A DNA stretch of 64,000 nt from CAYUVH01 sp964448135 (GCA_964448135.1 CAYUVH010000019.1:62001-126000); one strand, 5' to 3'. Counted from the stretch's first letter, positions 23,512 to 33,111 are shown. The notes: generated by a model not told the origin, from the letters alone. Translations and numbers: made by a program.

Positions 23512-24408
23512 TTAGCGCAGCTTGCGCCAGGAAGACAGGTAGCCCCAGGCTACGCCGATAACAAATCCCCCTGCGTGGGCGGCGTTGGCAATGGGGCCGA
23601 CGAGGCCGAACAGGCAAACGAAAAACCAGATGATCAGCATGGTCATCGTGGTTGGCTCCAAGAACAGGCCCGAGGCAGGGTCGCGCTTGCCGCGCATCCA
23701 GACGTATCCCGCCAGCCCGTAATCCACGCCCGACATGCCGCCGAAATTCGGAACGCGACCGATGTACACTTCGGCGAGGTTCGAACCAACCGCGGTCAGG
23801 ATCACAAGGAAGAGAAGCACCCAGGATGATTGGCGGCCTTCGATCATGCTGCCGATGCTCTGCAGGAACATCATATCGAAGAGCAAGTGGGCTATGTCGA
23901 AGTGAATGAAAATCGGAGTGATGAGGCGCCACACCTGGCCGTGTAGAATTTCCGCCAGGTACCCGGGGGTCCAATAGCCCGAACTGACATCGGTGATGGA
24001 AAGCCACTTGGTGGCGAGCTGGCCCTGGCCGAAGTTGGAGTACAGCGTGACGAGCACGCTGATGGCAATCAGGATGAAGGTCAGCGGGCCGAAACCGTAA
24101 CCGGTTAACGGTCGGAAGAGTTGGCGGCGGTTGCGCAGGCGCTGGCGCCATTTTTCCTGTTCCTTTTCCTCGGCTTCGCGCAGTTGCGGGGCGGCGGTGG
24201 CTTTGGCGCGGTATTTTGGATCAGCCGGATTGGCCTGAAATTCCTTCAGGTGTTGGGCAGCTTCGGCGAGTTTGTCCTCGTCACTGATCCAGATTTCCCA
24301 GCCGTCGTCGCGGTCGTGCTGGAGTTCGTTCTGCATTCCCTGGACGTAGAGATAGTCCCCGAACGTCCGGGCCTGGGATTCATCCCGGAGATGGCCGATG
24401 AGTCGCAT
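23512..24408 (-). CDS. Rhomboid intramembrane serine protease with N-terminal GlpG-type domain
   Basis: The 298-residue protein has a cytosolic N-terminal domain (~1-95; MRLIGHLRDESQARTFGDYLYVQGM...WEIWISDED) like GlpG, followed by six membrane helices. Catalytic residues are Ser226 in NFGGMSGVDYGL and His278 in AHAGGF. The oxyanion motif reads HLLFDMMFL: His174 is present, but Asp178 stands where GlpG-type enzymes have Asn. The enzyme cuts membrane proteins within the bilayer. It follows the metallophosphoesterase gene on the same strand by 9 bp, suggesting one transcript. Confidence 0.93.
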   Translation of the reverse strand: MRLIGHLRDESQARTFGDYLYVQGMQNELQHDRDDGWEIWISDEDKLAEAAQHLKEFQANPADPKYRAKATAAPQLREAEEKEQEKWRQRLRNRRQLFRPLTGYGFGPLTFILIAISVLVTLYSNFGQGQLATKWLSITDVSSGYWTPGYLAEILHGQVWRLITPIFIHFDIAHLLFDMMFLQSIGSMIEGRQSSWVLLFLVILTAVGSNLAEVYIGRVPNFGGMSGVDYGLAGYVWMRGKRDPASGLFLEPTTMTMLIIWFFVCLFGLVGPIANAAHAGGFVIGVAWGYLSSWRKLR

Positions 24409-24417
24409 TCCGGTTGA

Positions 24418-25326
24418 TCAGGCGGAGCGCCACTCGAGCTCGCGCACCTTGGCGTGCGCGGCGTGCGCTTTGTCGAGGCAGGAGAAACTGAGCGTCAGGC
24501 CATGCGGGGACACCGTGGCGAGCACCCAGCCGGCGGGGTCGCCTTCGTGGAAGACGTAGGCCACCGGGGGAAGATTGATGAGGTGGAGACCGCTGGAATC
24601 CTGCTCGATGCTCCAATAGTGCGTATGCCCAAAGATGAGCGCCTTGACCTGCTTCCGCGGCCGTATGACGGCGTAAAGCGCGTCGGTGTCCTTGATACCG
24701 CCGACGCTGCGGATGGTACCCGGGTTGTGATGGACCATGATAATGGCAGGCTTGTCCGGGTTGGCATCCAACGCCTTGGCGAGCCACTCCAATTGCTGCT
24801 GGCCAAGCAGGCCCGGGGTGGAGAGCGTGGTTTCGAGGGAGTCGAGGATGATCCAGTTCACCAGCGGCTCGGAGATCAGCGCGACCTGGCGGTCCGCCAA
24901 GGGGCGTCGCAGAGTGCTCTCGGTTACCAGCGCGGCCCAGAAACGTTCGCGGTTGTCGTGGTTGCCGAGGGCGAGATGGACGGTGAGACCGTTCGCGCGC
25001 ATGGGGGCGAGGAGCGTGGTCATGGTGGCGTAATCCGCCATCTCACCGCGGTTGTATGCGCAATCGCCATTGATGAAGACGCAGGCGGGCTTTTTAGGCA
25101 GGGCGATCACTTCCGCGGAAACGGTTTCCAGATGGTCCGCCATGTTGATGCCGCGCGCCGACGTCTTGCGGTCGGCGGGGATATGGATGTCGGACAGAAG
25201 GGCGTAGGAGTTGTTATCGGTCGGGCGGTTGGTGGCGCAACCGGGGGCCAGCGCGAGGCCGGCGCCCGCGGCGAGCGTGCGCGCGAGGAACTGCCTTCTC
25301 GAGAGCGGCGGAAGATGTATCGGCAT
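24418..25326 (-). CDS. Tat-exported metallophosphoesterase
   Basis: The 302-residue protein starts with a Tat-like signal (LSRRQFLARTLAAGAGLALAPGCA; Arg10-Arg11, with Cys30 possibly lipidated). The calcineurin-type metallophosphoesterase motifs are in order: DIH (46-48), GDCAYNRGE (~87, usual GD), GNHD (121-124), MVHHN, GHTHYW. These bind two metal ions and hydrolyse phosphoesters, probably at the outer face of the membrane. The substrate is unknown. It is cotranscribed with the rhomboid gene downstream. A GTCAA array lies 120-150 bp upstream of its ATG. Confidence 0.9.
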   Translation of the reverse strand: MPIHLPPLSRRQFLARTLAAGAGLALAPGCATNRPTDNNSYALLSDIHIPADRKTSARGINMADHLETVSAEVIALPKKPACVFINGDCAYNRGEMADYATMTTLLAPMRANGLTVHLALGNHDNRERFWAALVTESTLRRPLADRQVALISEPLVNWIILDSLETTLSTPGLLGQQQLEWLAKALDANPDKPAIIMVHHNPGTIRSVGGIKDTDALYAVIRPRKQVKALIFGHTHYWSIEQDSSGLHLINLPPVAYVFHEGDPAGWVLATVSPHGLTLSFSCLDKAHAAHAKVRELEWRSA

Positions 25327-25914
25327 AATGGCTACGTTAACGGGCGAGGCGGGTTCGACAAGCAGTTTTGCGACCGGCGGGCGAATGGTGGTCGGGAACG
25401 GGGCGGGGTTGCGGGATAAAGCGGTTCAACGTGGGGCCCCATTTATACTTTGACATACCTTGACATACTTTGACGCCAGACTGCCAGTCGTTTTCCCGCT
25501 GGGCGAGCTTTGACCCGGCAGGCCTGGCGCGGAAGCAAATTTCAAAGGGGGAAGCAGAGGTATGAGGACAAATAGGGACGGGTGTACGCCGGTGCGGCAT
25601 TGACTGCGGGAAGACGAGTCTGCCCGGCAGCCGGTCGTGCGTCGCGGAACTGTGTTTATTCACATTCACCGCGAGCAGGATAAAGCATGTGAGGCAAAAA
25701 TAATCTCCCACCGTGGGAGATTCGGAAATTGGCAAGTGGCTGGTGGCGTGTGATTTGCGGGTTTTGATAAATAAATAATTCTTTTTTTCTCTTGATCCCC
25801 CCCGAGAACGAGGCGGGAACGGAAAACGCGTATTCGATCAGGGCAAGCGCACCCAAATCACAACGGATTGAGGTGCGCGTACCGTGAGAAATCCATGGTG
25901 GGGCCGAGGGAGGG
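25327..25914. other. Intergenic region with GTCAA array, no gene
   Basis: About 590 bp with no convincing gene. It contains three 10-bp units at 25446-25475 (see next entry), a homopolymer-rich stretch (CTTTTTTTCTC and CCCCCCC near 25780-25805) and short AT-rich segments. Open frames here are short and unrelated to known proteins. Confidence 0.7.
25446..25475 (-). repeat. Three tandem 10-bp units carrying TTGAC (GTCAA on the coding strand of the downstream gene)
   Basis: TACTTTGACA, TACCTTGACA and TACTTTGACG are consecutive with an exact 10-bp period. A further CTTTGAC lies at 25508-25514. The array ends 120 bp from the ATG of the Tat metallophosphoesterase. Confidence 0.75.
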
Positions 25915-28900
25915 TCAGGGAACCCAGACGGAGCGGTAGAATTTTTGGGGCCAGGCGGACAGATTGGTCTCGGAGAAGGTGAAGGGGGAGGTGTTGGTCA
26001 GGAGCGGGTCCCAATCCAGGAGATTGGTGGAACCTTCGATCACGTAGGTGTAGCCGGGGACGCCGGCGATTTGCATTTGAAGCTGATCGCCGCCGGAGAA
26101 TTGCAGGGTGCCAAGCGTGGCGGCCGCCGTGGCGTAAATCGAGAGCAGCGCGTTGCTGCTGGTTGCGGAGCCGAGGAGGTTAGTGACGAGCACGCGGTAG
26201 AGTCCGGTTTGATCGAGGGTTACTGGATTCAGGAGCAGGGTGGAATCGGTTGCTCCAGGCAGGTTCGTTCCGTTGAATTGCCATTGGAAGGCGAGGGGAG
26301 CGGTACCCGAGGCTGCACAGGTGAATTGCAGGGCTGGTCCGACGATGGCGGTGATATCGTGCGGCGAAAGCGTTATTACGGGCGGAAGCAGGACGGTCAG
26401 GGTGGCGAGCGCACTGTTGGTTGATCCGTAGTCGCTGGAGACCGTGACGGAGTAGGCACCCGAATCCCCGGCCTGCACGCTGGGAATAACGCAGAATGAA
26501 TTGGTGGCAGAGGAAATCAGGTTGGTTTGATTGAAATACCACTGATAGGAGAGGGGTAACGGGCTGGCGGCGGCGACGGTGAACACGACGTTTGAACCGA
26601 TTGGCGCGGTCCGGCCTGCCGGCTGGACGAGAATCAAGGGGAGCGCCGGATCCTCGACGGCGTAAAATCCGGCCAGCCACCCATTCTGTTGGGTTGGCAA
26701 TGAACCCGGATAAGACAACGCAAAATCGCCGGCCTGAATCGAACGAGTGTACGCGCCCCCGACCACGACAGTTTGGGCGTCAAGGGCGGTCATGCTCCAG
26801 ATCAGTGCGAGCCCGGGACCGGACGTGGTTTTGGCCCAGAGCGGAAAACCATTGGCATCGTATTTGGCCACGAAGCAACTGGCGTTCGTGATAACGGATT
26901 GGCCAAAGGTGAGCTGGGGATCTTTGAGCCGGCTCGGGCTGGTGGCGGCCACGAGGCAGTTTCCGAAGGCATCCACCACGATGCTCTGGCCGACGTTGTT
27001 CGAGATGCTCCCTCCCTGGCGCAACCAGATCGCGTGGCCCGTGGAGTCGCATTTCGCGACATAGAAATCCCAAAAAGGAGTCGAACCACCCGGCACATTG
27101 GTAATGGCAAAACCGTCATAGAGCCCGGGCACCGCCCAGCCAGTCGAGTAGATGTTTTCATTGGCATCGAGAGTAATGGCCCAACCTTGCGCGAAGGCGT
27201 TCGACCAGACGAGGTTGCCGCCGGAATCGTATTTCACCAGCCCACCGGGAACGCTGCCCAGGTAGATGGCGCCGTTGGTGCCGGTGGCGATGGCTCTGCC
27301 GGCAGCCGATGGTTTGGCCCACAAAAGGTTGCCATCCGAGTCGTACTTCGCGAGGAACGGCTGGCCGTGAATGAGGGTTACACCGTCGAACTTGACGGTG
27401 CCACCATCGTAATCGTGGATAATGACGTTGTTCGAAGCGTCAATGGCCAGCGCCAGAATCTGGGTCAGGTTGTTGCCGTTCGCGCCCACCTGCCTTGCCC
27501 ATTGTATCTCGCCTGTGCCGGAATATTTTACGAGGAACAGATCCCCACCGATTAGAACATTGGTGCCGAACACCACGGTTCCGCTGAAGTGGCCGAACGC
27601 GTAGGCGTTTCCGGCAGTGTCCGTGACGACTTTCATCGCCCAGCCGTTCGTGCCCGCCTGCTGTACCCAGACCAAATTCCCATTTGAGTCATACTTGGCC
27701 ACGAAGTTGCACCAGGTGTATGCGGCTGAGTTGGTGAGGAGGATGCCGCCGAAGTCTTTCGGTCCCACGAAGGTTCCTACCGCATAGACATTTCGGGAGG
27801 AATCGGATGCGACGGAAGTCACCGCGCTCCATTGCCCGGGTGGGGGAGGTGAATTGGTCGGCCTGCCGGTGTCCACCGCCCAGAGGAAGCTCTGGGGCGC
27901 GGGGAGGCTCAACAGCGCCGGGCCGCTGGTGATCGAGCCGACCAGGTTCGTCACGACTACCGTGTAAGGGCCGGTGCTATTCGAACTCACATTCGCAACG
28001 GAAAGGTAATTCGACGTGGCGCCGATGATGTCGGCGCCATTGAACTTCCACTGGAAGGCGAGGGGAGCCGAGCCGGTGGCGGCGCACGCAAAATAAGCAG
28101 GCTGCCCCGGAAGGACAACCGTACCCTGCGGCGAAGCGCTCAGCGCAGGGGGGAGCAGGACGGTGAGAGTGGCGGGTGCGCTGCTCGTCGAGCCGTAGTC
28201 GTTTGCGACCAAGACTGAATAGCTGCCGGAGTCTGCGGTCTGCGCGTTGGATACGATGCAGAATGAATTGGTGGCATCGGGGATGGCGTTGGACTGGTTG
28301 AAATACCATTGGTAGGTGAGCGGGATGCCGCTGGGGACATTGACGGAAAAAGTGGGATTGGCACCGACGGGCACGATTTGGTTTTGGGGTTGGGTGGCGA
28401 ATTGCGGCGCGACGGGAGGCTCGGTCGTATCCAACCGCGCCAGCAACATGGCGCGAACGTTGTAGGGGTTGGAAAAGTTCATGGGGAAACTGCCAAACTT
28501 GACCGAGCCCGAATATCCGCCGGCGACAACCACAGTTTGTGGGTTGGGAACGGCCAGGGCGCTCAAGGTACCCATTCCGGAGCCGACGCTGGCTCGCGCC
28601 CACAACGGATTTCCGGAGGGATCGTACTTGGCTAGAAAGGAATAGACGTTGGTGAGGGTGGATTTACCGATATAAAGAACGGGATCCGGATTCAAAGTGG
28701 CTGCGATAGAGGCCACATAGGCATTCCCGAAAGCATCCAGCTTTATGCCACTCCCCATCTGCTGAGCGTCGTTCCCGCTTCCGATCTGGCGCAGCCAGAG
28801 GATGCGGCCTTCGGAATCGCATTTGGCAATAATGAAGTCGTGGTAACTACCGGGGGCTGAATTGGTGATCACGAAACCACCATAACTTCCGGGGTATGCA

Positions 28901-31149
28901 AATCCGGTTACATACAAATTCTCACGGCTATCCACGGTCAACGCCGTGCCACGAGGAAAGTAATTGGACCAGACGAGCGAGCCGGCGTCGTCGTATTTAG
29001 CGAGCCAGCCGCGGGTGCCAGTAAGGAATATGGCGCCGTTCGTGCCGGTGGCGAGCCCCGGTTGATTAAAGTTACCGGTGGAAAGGGCTTCACGCGCCCA
29101 GAGTAGGTTGCCGTCAGAATCGTATCTGGCGAGGCAGGGAAGGTTGTTGCTGATGATGACGGTCCCGAAATCGTAATTGGTTCCGTCGTAATTGGCGATG
29201 ACCACGTGGTCGGAATTGTCCACGGCGAGCGAGGGAGCCAGACCGACAAACGAGGAGATGACGGGAATATGGCGGGCCCACAAAACCTTCCCCAGCGGAT
29301 CGAACTTGGCGATGAAGGTGTCGCAAGTTCCCACGCTGGTGAACTGGTTATTGCCGAGCTGAACCGATCCCGAGAAGGATCCAGCGACGTAAGCGTTATG
29401 GGCCGAATCGGTTGCCACCTGCGGACTTCGGCCATTCGTGCCCAGCATACACGCCCAGAGCAGGCTGCCGGACGAATTGTAATTGGCGAGGAAGTTTGCG
29501 GAATAGATGGAATTGTTGCTAAGAATGATGCCACCAAAATCCTGGGTGCCGCTGAAGGTGCCGGCGGCGTAGAAACCACCATCGCCATTGAGAGCCAGGC
29601 TGTTGGCATACGATTTAGCGTACGTTAACGAAGGGTTGGGAGACGGGTTGGTGCAACTCTGCACCCACATGAAATCCGGCGAGGAGATCAGGTAAAGTGT
29701 AGCCGGGGCGCTGGAGGTTGAGCCATAGAGATTGGTCACAACGACCCGATATGATCCGAGTTGATTCGACTGGACGGAGGCAAGAAACAATTGGTTGCTT
29801 GAGCCATTGGGGACGTTGGTGCCGTTCAAAGTCCAGCGATAGGTAAGCGGTTCAGTGCCGGCGGCGGTGACCGCGAAAACGGCATTGGAGCCTGGTTGCG
29901 TGGCCTGACTCAGCGGTTGGGCGAGGATGGTGGCCGGATAATTCACGGTAAGCGTGGCGTTGGTGCTGGTGACCGCGCCGAGTTGGTTGGTAACGACCAC
30001 GGAGTAGGCTCCTGCGCTTGCCGAAGTGGCGTTGCTAACCGTCAAGGTCACCCCGGTTGCGCCGGCGATGTTTGTTCCGTTGAATTGCCATTGATAGTGC
30101 AAAGGCGTGAGACCAGTCGCCCCGTTTGTGAAAGTTTTGGTTTGGCCCTTGAGGATGGTGGCACCGGTGGGTTGCACATAGAAAGCCGGGTACGCAAGTG
30201 AGGTTACGAGCGGAGTACCGGGCGGAAGCTGGGAAGCAGCCACGAAATTCGTCTCGAATAGATAATTGCGAAAGGGGGCGAAATAATACTGTCCGGGGTT
30301 CTTAAAGGGCCCGGTGGCACTCTTGCTCGGGTAGAGATTGACCAGCGAAGTAAAAAGGAAAAGCGTCTTCTGCGGGGTACCTTTGCTCCAGTCCTCGAGG
30401 AGGCGGATGAAATTATGCAATCCTCCGCTGAAGCTGTTGGTGTCCGAACCGGTCGAGGGAACCAGGCCGGTCATGATCGCGGCATTGATCGTGGTGTCCG
30501 TCGCCAGACGCAGGGCAAGATTGCTTGTGCTGCGTGAATCGAGCCAGTTGGGAGAGAGAACGGTCAGCGCATCGGAAACGAGCGAAGCCGGCAACCTGGT
30601 CGTCGTATTGTAGTTCCTCCAGACATAGAGAGGGTTTGCGGTCGCGATGGTGAATCCGGCGGGCTGCCCGGAAGGTGTGGCGTTGGTCGGAATCACCGGC
30701 CCATTCATCAATCGGACGACGGTCAATTCGGCGCCCGCTTCGGTATTGGCATTGGTGCGATTGTCCGCGACGTAGAGAATGCTCGGGCAGATTCCCGACC
30801 CATATGGGAATTTGGCGAGGACCAGGGAATTGGTGGCGAGCCAGCGCGTCAGCCGGCCCATGTCCACTTGCGTGACGCGAACATTTTTGACTTCGCGCGC
30901 GTCGTAGAAAGCCAGTGGAGCGTTGGTGGTGTTGCCGTTCGTCAAACTAAGGAAAGGCAAAGTGGCAGTAATAGCCGTGAAATTGGTGGCGAGGATATTG
31001 GTTGCATCATAGCTGGCTGAAAAAATCACCGGGCTGGGATCTCCCGGACCGGTTCTCAGGGTCAGGCTGACGACCGAATTACTGACCAGCAGGAGCAAAG
31101 TGGCTTTGTTAAAGTAGCGTTGTTGCCCGAGGGGAGAGAGTGGATCCTC
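25915..31149 (-). CDS. Giant Ig-like/beta-propeller surface protein, 3' part (downstream of frameshift)
   Basis: This frame continues the gene that starts at 31622; the shift lies at 31149-31154. The ~1744 residues run: a transition region (GQQRYFNKATLLLLVSNSVVSLTLRTGPGDPSPVIFS), an Ig-like pair (YVQPTGATILKGQTKTF; ILAQPLSQATQPGSNAVF), propeller 1 with SBBP-like repeats (SLALNGDGGFYAAGTFSGTQDFGG), a second Ig pair, propeller 2, a third Ig pair, and an end GTLQFSGGDQLQMQIAGVPGYTYVIEGSTNLLDW...FYRSVWVP, like those of other verrucomicrobial surface proteins. Each propeller repeat has the sequence 'V..D..GN.Yv.G.F.....FG....N......FlaKYD..GN.LWa'. It is likely exported and displayed on the cell surface, possibly for adhesion. 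The function is inferred only from domain type. Confidence 0.85.
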   Translation of the reverse strand, partial: EDPLSPLGQQRYFNKATLLLLVSNSVVSLTLRTGPGDPSPVIFSASYDATNILATNFTAITATLPFLSLTNGNTTNAPLAFYDAREVKNVRVTQVDMGRLTRWLATNSLVLAKFPYGSGICPSILYVADNRTNANTEAGAELTVVRLMNGPVIPTNATPSGQPAGFTIATANPLYVWRNYNTTTRLPASLVSDALTVLSPNWLDSRSTSNLALRLATDTTINAAIMTGLVPSTGSDTNSFSGGLHNFIRLLEDWSKGTPQKTLFLFTSLVNLYPSKSATGPFKNPGQYYFAPFRNYLFETNFVAASQLPPGTPLVTSLAYPAFYVQPTGATILKGQTKTFTNGATGLTPLHYQWQFNGTNIAGATGVTLTVSNATSASAGAYSVVVTNQLGAVTSTNATLTVNYPATILAQPLSQATQPGSNAVFAVTAAGTEPLTYRWTLNGTNVPNGSSNQLFLASVQSNQLGSYRVVVTNLYGSTSSAPATLYLISSPDFMWVQSCTNPSPNPSLTYAKSYANSLALNGDGGFYAAGTFSGTQDFGGIILSNNSIYSANFLANYNSSGSLLWACMLGTNGRSPQVATDSAHNAYVAGSFSGSVQLGNNQFTSVGTCDTFIAKFDPLGKVLWARHIPVISSFVGLAPSLAVDNSDHVVIANYDGTNYDFGTVIISNNLPCLARYDSDGNLLWAREALSTGNFNQPGLATGTNGAIFLTGTRGWLAKYDDAGSLVWSNYFPRGTALTVDSRENLYVTGFAYPGSYGGFVITNSAPGSYHDFIIAKCDSEGRILWLRQIGSGNDAQQMGSGIKLDAFGNAYVASIAATLNPDPVLYIGKSTLTNVYSFLAKYDPSGNPLWARASVGSGMGTLSALAVPNPQTVVVAGGYSGSVKFGSFPMNFSNPYNVRAMLLARLDTTEPPVAPQFATQPQNQIVPVGANPTFSVNVPSGIPLTYQWYFNQSNAIPDATNSFCIVSNAQTADSGSYSVLVANDYGSTSSAPATLTVLLPPALSASPQGTVVLPGQPAYFACAATGSAPLAFQWKFNGADIIGATSNYLSVANVSSNSTGPYTVVVTNLVGSITSGPALLSLPAPQSFLWAVDTGRPTNSPPPPGQWSAVTSVASDSSRNVYAVGTFVGPKDFGGILLTNSAAYTWCNFVAKYDSNGNLVWVQQAGTNGWAMKVVTDTAGNAYAFGHFSGTVVFGTNVLIGGDLFLVKYSGTGEIQWARQVGANGNNLTQILALAIDASNNVIIHDYDGGTVKFDGVTLIHGQPFLAKYDSDGNLLWAKPSAAGRAIATGTNGAIYLGSVPGGLVKYDSGGNLVWSNAFAQGWAITLDANENIYSTGWAVPGLYDGFAITNVPGGSTPFWDFYVAKCDSTGHAIWLRQGGSISNNVGQSIVVDAFGNCLVAATSPSRLKDPQLTFGQSVITNASCFVAKYDANGFPLWAKTTSGPGLALIWSMTALDAQTVVVGGAYTRSIQAGDFALSYPGSLPTQQNGWLAGFYAVEDPALPLILVQPAGRTAPIGSNVVFTVAAASPLPLSYQWYFNQTNLISSATNSFCVIPSVQAGDSGAYSVTVSSDYGSTNSALATLTVLLPPVITLSPHDITAIVGPALQFTCAASGTAPLAFQWQFNGTNLPGATDSTLLLNPVTLDQTGLYRVLVTNLLGSATSSNALLSIYATAAATLGTLQFSGGDQLQMQIAGVPGYTYVIEGSTNLLDWDPLLTNTSPFTFSETNLSAWPQKFYRSVWVP
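26130..30190 (-). repeat. Internal duplication of the Ig-Ig-propeller module inside the giant gene
   Basis: Three Ig pairs at ~26130-26640, 27890-28420 and 29670-30190 flank two propellers at ~26640-27890 and 28420-29670. DNA identity is visible between Ig pairs, such as CAGAATGAATTGGTGGCA near 26482 and 28259. The unit is about 1.75 kb. Confidence 0.7.
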
Positions 31150-31622
31150 CCGGGCGGAGGGATCTCGATGATCGCGTGCAGCGCCGCAGGGGTGTTGGTG
31201 AGACCCGCAATGGTATACGGAGGAAAATTTGTGATGTAGGGGGGGATGCCTTTGAACTGAGGGGGTACGGTGTATTCGTTGGTTATGTGCCCGTCCCACG
31301 CCGGCGACTGGATATTCCCTTGGAGACTTACGGTGGAGCCAAAGACGTTAGACCACGCGGTGCCGACGTACATGTTGCCATTGGCGTGGATGCGGCCGCT
31401 GAAGGTAGTGGGCGCGGCCCAGGTCAACTCAAGCAGACCGTTGTAAAAAACGTTGAACTGGAAAACGCCGGCGTTGGTGAGTGGCTGAGCGAGCGTGGAG
31501 CTCGGAGACAGCGCAACAAGCAGGGCGCTTAGCAGCAGCCCAAACGACGCAATACCCTTTGGCCTGCCGGCGCGCGGGCGCAAGGCAGACTTCAGCCCTG
31601 AAAGTGTGATTGGAAACCGCAT
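31062..31622 (-). CDS. Giant Ig-like/beta-propeller surface protein, 5' part (frameshifted at ~31150)
   Basis: The first ~157 residues are the real N-terminus: a long signal peptide (MRFPITLSGLKSALRPRAGRPKGIASFGLLLSALLVALSPSSTLAQ) and a domain TWAAPTTFSGRIHANGNMYVGTAWSNVFGSTVSLQGNIQSPAWDG, which recalls the 'vHsNGniy' opening of PilX/type IV pilus tip proteins. After IIEIPPPG the frame leaves the homologous sequence and stops at 31062. Shifting by one base at CCCGGGAGG restores EDPLSPLGQQRYFNKA and the long frame to 25915. So the two frames are one gene of ~1900 codons with a one-base deletion in a G run, either a real mutation, a phase-variable site or a sequencing error. Confidence 0.8.
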   Translation of the reverse strand: MRFPITLSGLKSALRPRAGRPKGIASFGLLLSALLVALSPSSTLAQPLTNAGVFQFNVFYNGLLELTWAAPTTFSGRIHANGNMYVGTAWSNVFGSTVSLQGNIQSPAWDGHITNEYTVPPQFKGIPPYITNFPPYTIAGLTNTPAALHAIIEIPPPGRIHSLPSGNNATLTKPLCSCWSVIRSSA

Positions 31623-31953
31623 GCGAGAGGCATAAAAAGCAGCTTTAATGCCGGAAAATGGGGTTTGGAGCGTAAAACGGGCGGGAGATAGCTTGGCGAA
31701 AAGGGGCGCGAATTGCGTTGCAGCCTGGCTTTCGTCCCAAGCGGATTTGCGATAATTCGCCGTGCCTCGTCCCCACCGATAAACTCCGAAAGCTTTCGCG
31801 AGCAGGTCGGTGGGCTGTTCGCTTTCGCCCTGGCGGGCGGGAGTGAATCAAATTATTTCGTGGCCGCGGGTAGCGACGCTGCGGCCCCCCAGGGGACTGC
31901 CGGTCCTACCTTTCGGCGCCACAGTTTCAGTGAAATCGCTGTAGTGCGCCCGG
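31623..31953. other. Intergenic gap, no gene seen
   Basis: About 330 bp between the giant gene and the DUF4185 gene, both on the minus strand. There is a short GGGGACTGCCGGTCCTACC stretch near 31902-31921 like other interspersed pieces, but no gene. Confidence 0.6.
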
Positions 31954-33111
31954 TTAGTTGCTGTGAAGACTGCCCAAATCCACCCGCACGAAGCGGGGCC
32001 AATAGAGCCGGGGGTCCTCGGCCAGCTCAAAGGGAGTGAGCGAGCTGGCGGCGTAGGTGATGATCAGTTCGTTCGGGTTTGAGGTGAGTTCGGGATGGGC
32101 CTTGCCGCCGTAGCTAAAGACGTGTTCCTGCGTTTTCATCTCGGGCGCGAGGAATATATGTTGCGGTTCGCTCCACGGTCCCTCCGGCGAGGGGGCGTGG
32201 CGCAAGCGAATGTTCCCCGTGACGCCGACGGTATAGATCGCCACATACTGGCTGCGCCCCGGCACCCAGGAAACGGAGAATTCACTGCCGAAAGCCGGGC
32301 CGACGGAGCCCAGTTTGGATACCTTCGATTGCCAGGCGCCGTTGCCGTAGAATGTCCACTTTTTGAAATTGGCGAATTCACCTTCGGGCACCCGCGCGAG
32401 CACGGTGTCGGCCTGGGTCGCACCGGGGCGGGAATCGGCCCGAGTGTCGGTGCCATAGATATAAATGAAACCGTTGCGGCGCATGACGGCGCCGCCAAAG
32501 ATGAGCGAGCCGTTGGGAGTGACGTCGGTAAACGGAAAGCGTTCCTGTTTTATTTTCCAGTGGTGCGGCGACGCTTCCGGATTTGAAACTTCCGCGAGCC
32601 ACGCGTCGGCGATTTTGAAGCTGGACTGCAAACCGGCCTTGCCGGGGACCATATGGTTCATGAAGAAGTAGAGCCCGTTCGTCGTCCGGATTCCGTGATA
32701 CAGCCAATAGTAACCCTTGTTATTTTTGGGCGAGATGAACGCGTCGGGAGTATCATCCTCGGCCCGGCCATAATAGAACGACGGGCGGTTGGTGCCGGAT
32801 TGCAGGGCGATGGAGTTGTTGATCATTTGCAGGGAGGTGCGTTTGCCCTGTTCGATGCGACCGACCAGGCTGTTGCCGAAGAGCCAGAGTATGCGATTTG
32901 GGCCGAGCGGGATGGAATAGGCGCCGTCAGCGCCGATCCAGCCGGAGGTCGTCTGAAATTGCGCGTCGAGTTCCGGCGCCGGCGAGGCCAGCGGGGATTC
33001 GGCGGCGTCAGCCAGCGACCAAGTGGAACAGAGGAAAAGGAGCGGCAGGAGTCTCACAAGGGGAAATTTAAACAAAAGAGTCGGGTTGGAAGCGCGAAGC
33101 CTCGTCACCAT
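31954..33111 (-). CDS. Secreted DUF4185 five-bladed-propeller protein
   Basis: The 385-residue protein has a signal peptide (MVTRLRASNPTLLFKFPLVRLLPLLFLCSTWSLADA). The body matches DUF4185, related to GH43/GH62-type five-bladed propellers: TTSGWIGADGAYSIPLGPNRILWLFGNSLVGRI (~65-97), FYYGRAEDDTPDAFISP, YYWLYHGI, GGAVMRRNGFIYIYGTDTRAD (~210), KKWTFYGNG, FSVSWVPGRSQYVAIYTVGVTGNIRLRHAPSPEGPWSEP, and a late YGGKAHPELTS. It may hydrolyse or bind glycans. The ATG at 33111 is chosen since it opens the signal peptide; open codons upstream are not protein-like. It is 37 bp downstream of the Gfo/Idh/MocA gene on the same strand. Confidence 0.82.
   Translation of the reverse strand: MVTRLRASNPTLLFKFPLVRLLPLLFLCSTWSLADAAESPLASPAPELDAQFQTTSGWIGADGAYSIPLGPNRILWLFGNSLVGRIEQGKRTSLQMINNSIALQSGTNRPSFYYGRAEDDTPDAFISPKNNKGYYWLYHGIRTTNGLYFFMNHMVPGKAGLQSSFKIADAWLAEVSNPEASPHHWKIKQERFPFTDVTPNGSLIFGGAVMRRNGFIYIYGTDTRADSRPGATQADTVLARVPEGEFANFKKWTFYGNGAWQSKVSKLGSVGPAFGSEFSVSWVPGRSQYVAIYTVGVTGNIRLRHAPSPEGPWSEPQHIFLAPEMKTQEHVFSYGGKAHPELTSNPNELIITYAASSLTPFELAEDPRLYWPRFVRVDLGSLHSN

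Noticed and set aside
25446..25475. TTTGACATACC units considered as a CRISPR or promoter array
   Set aside because: Units are 10 bp with no spacers, so not CRISPR; multiple -35-like boxes without paired -10 do not make a promoter set.
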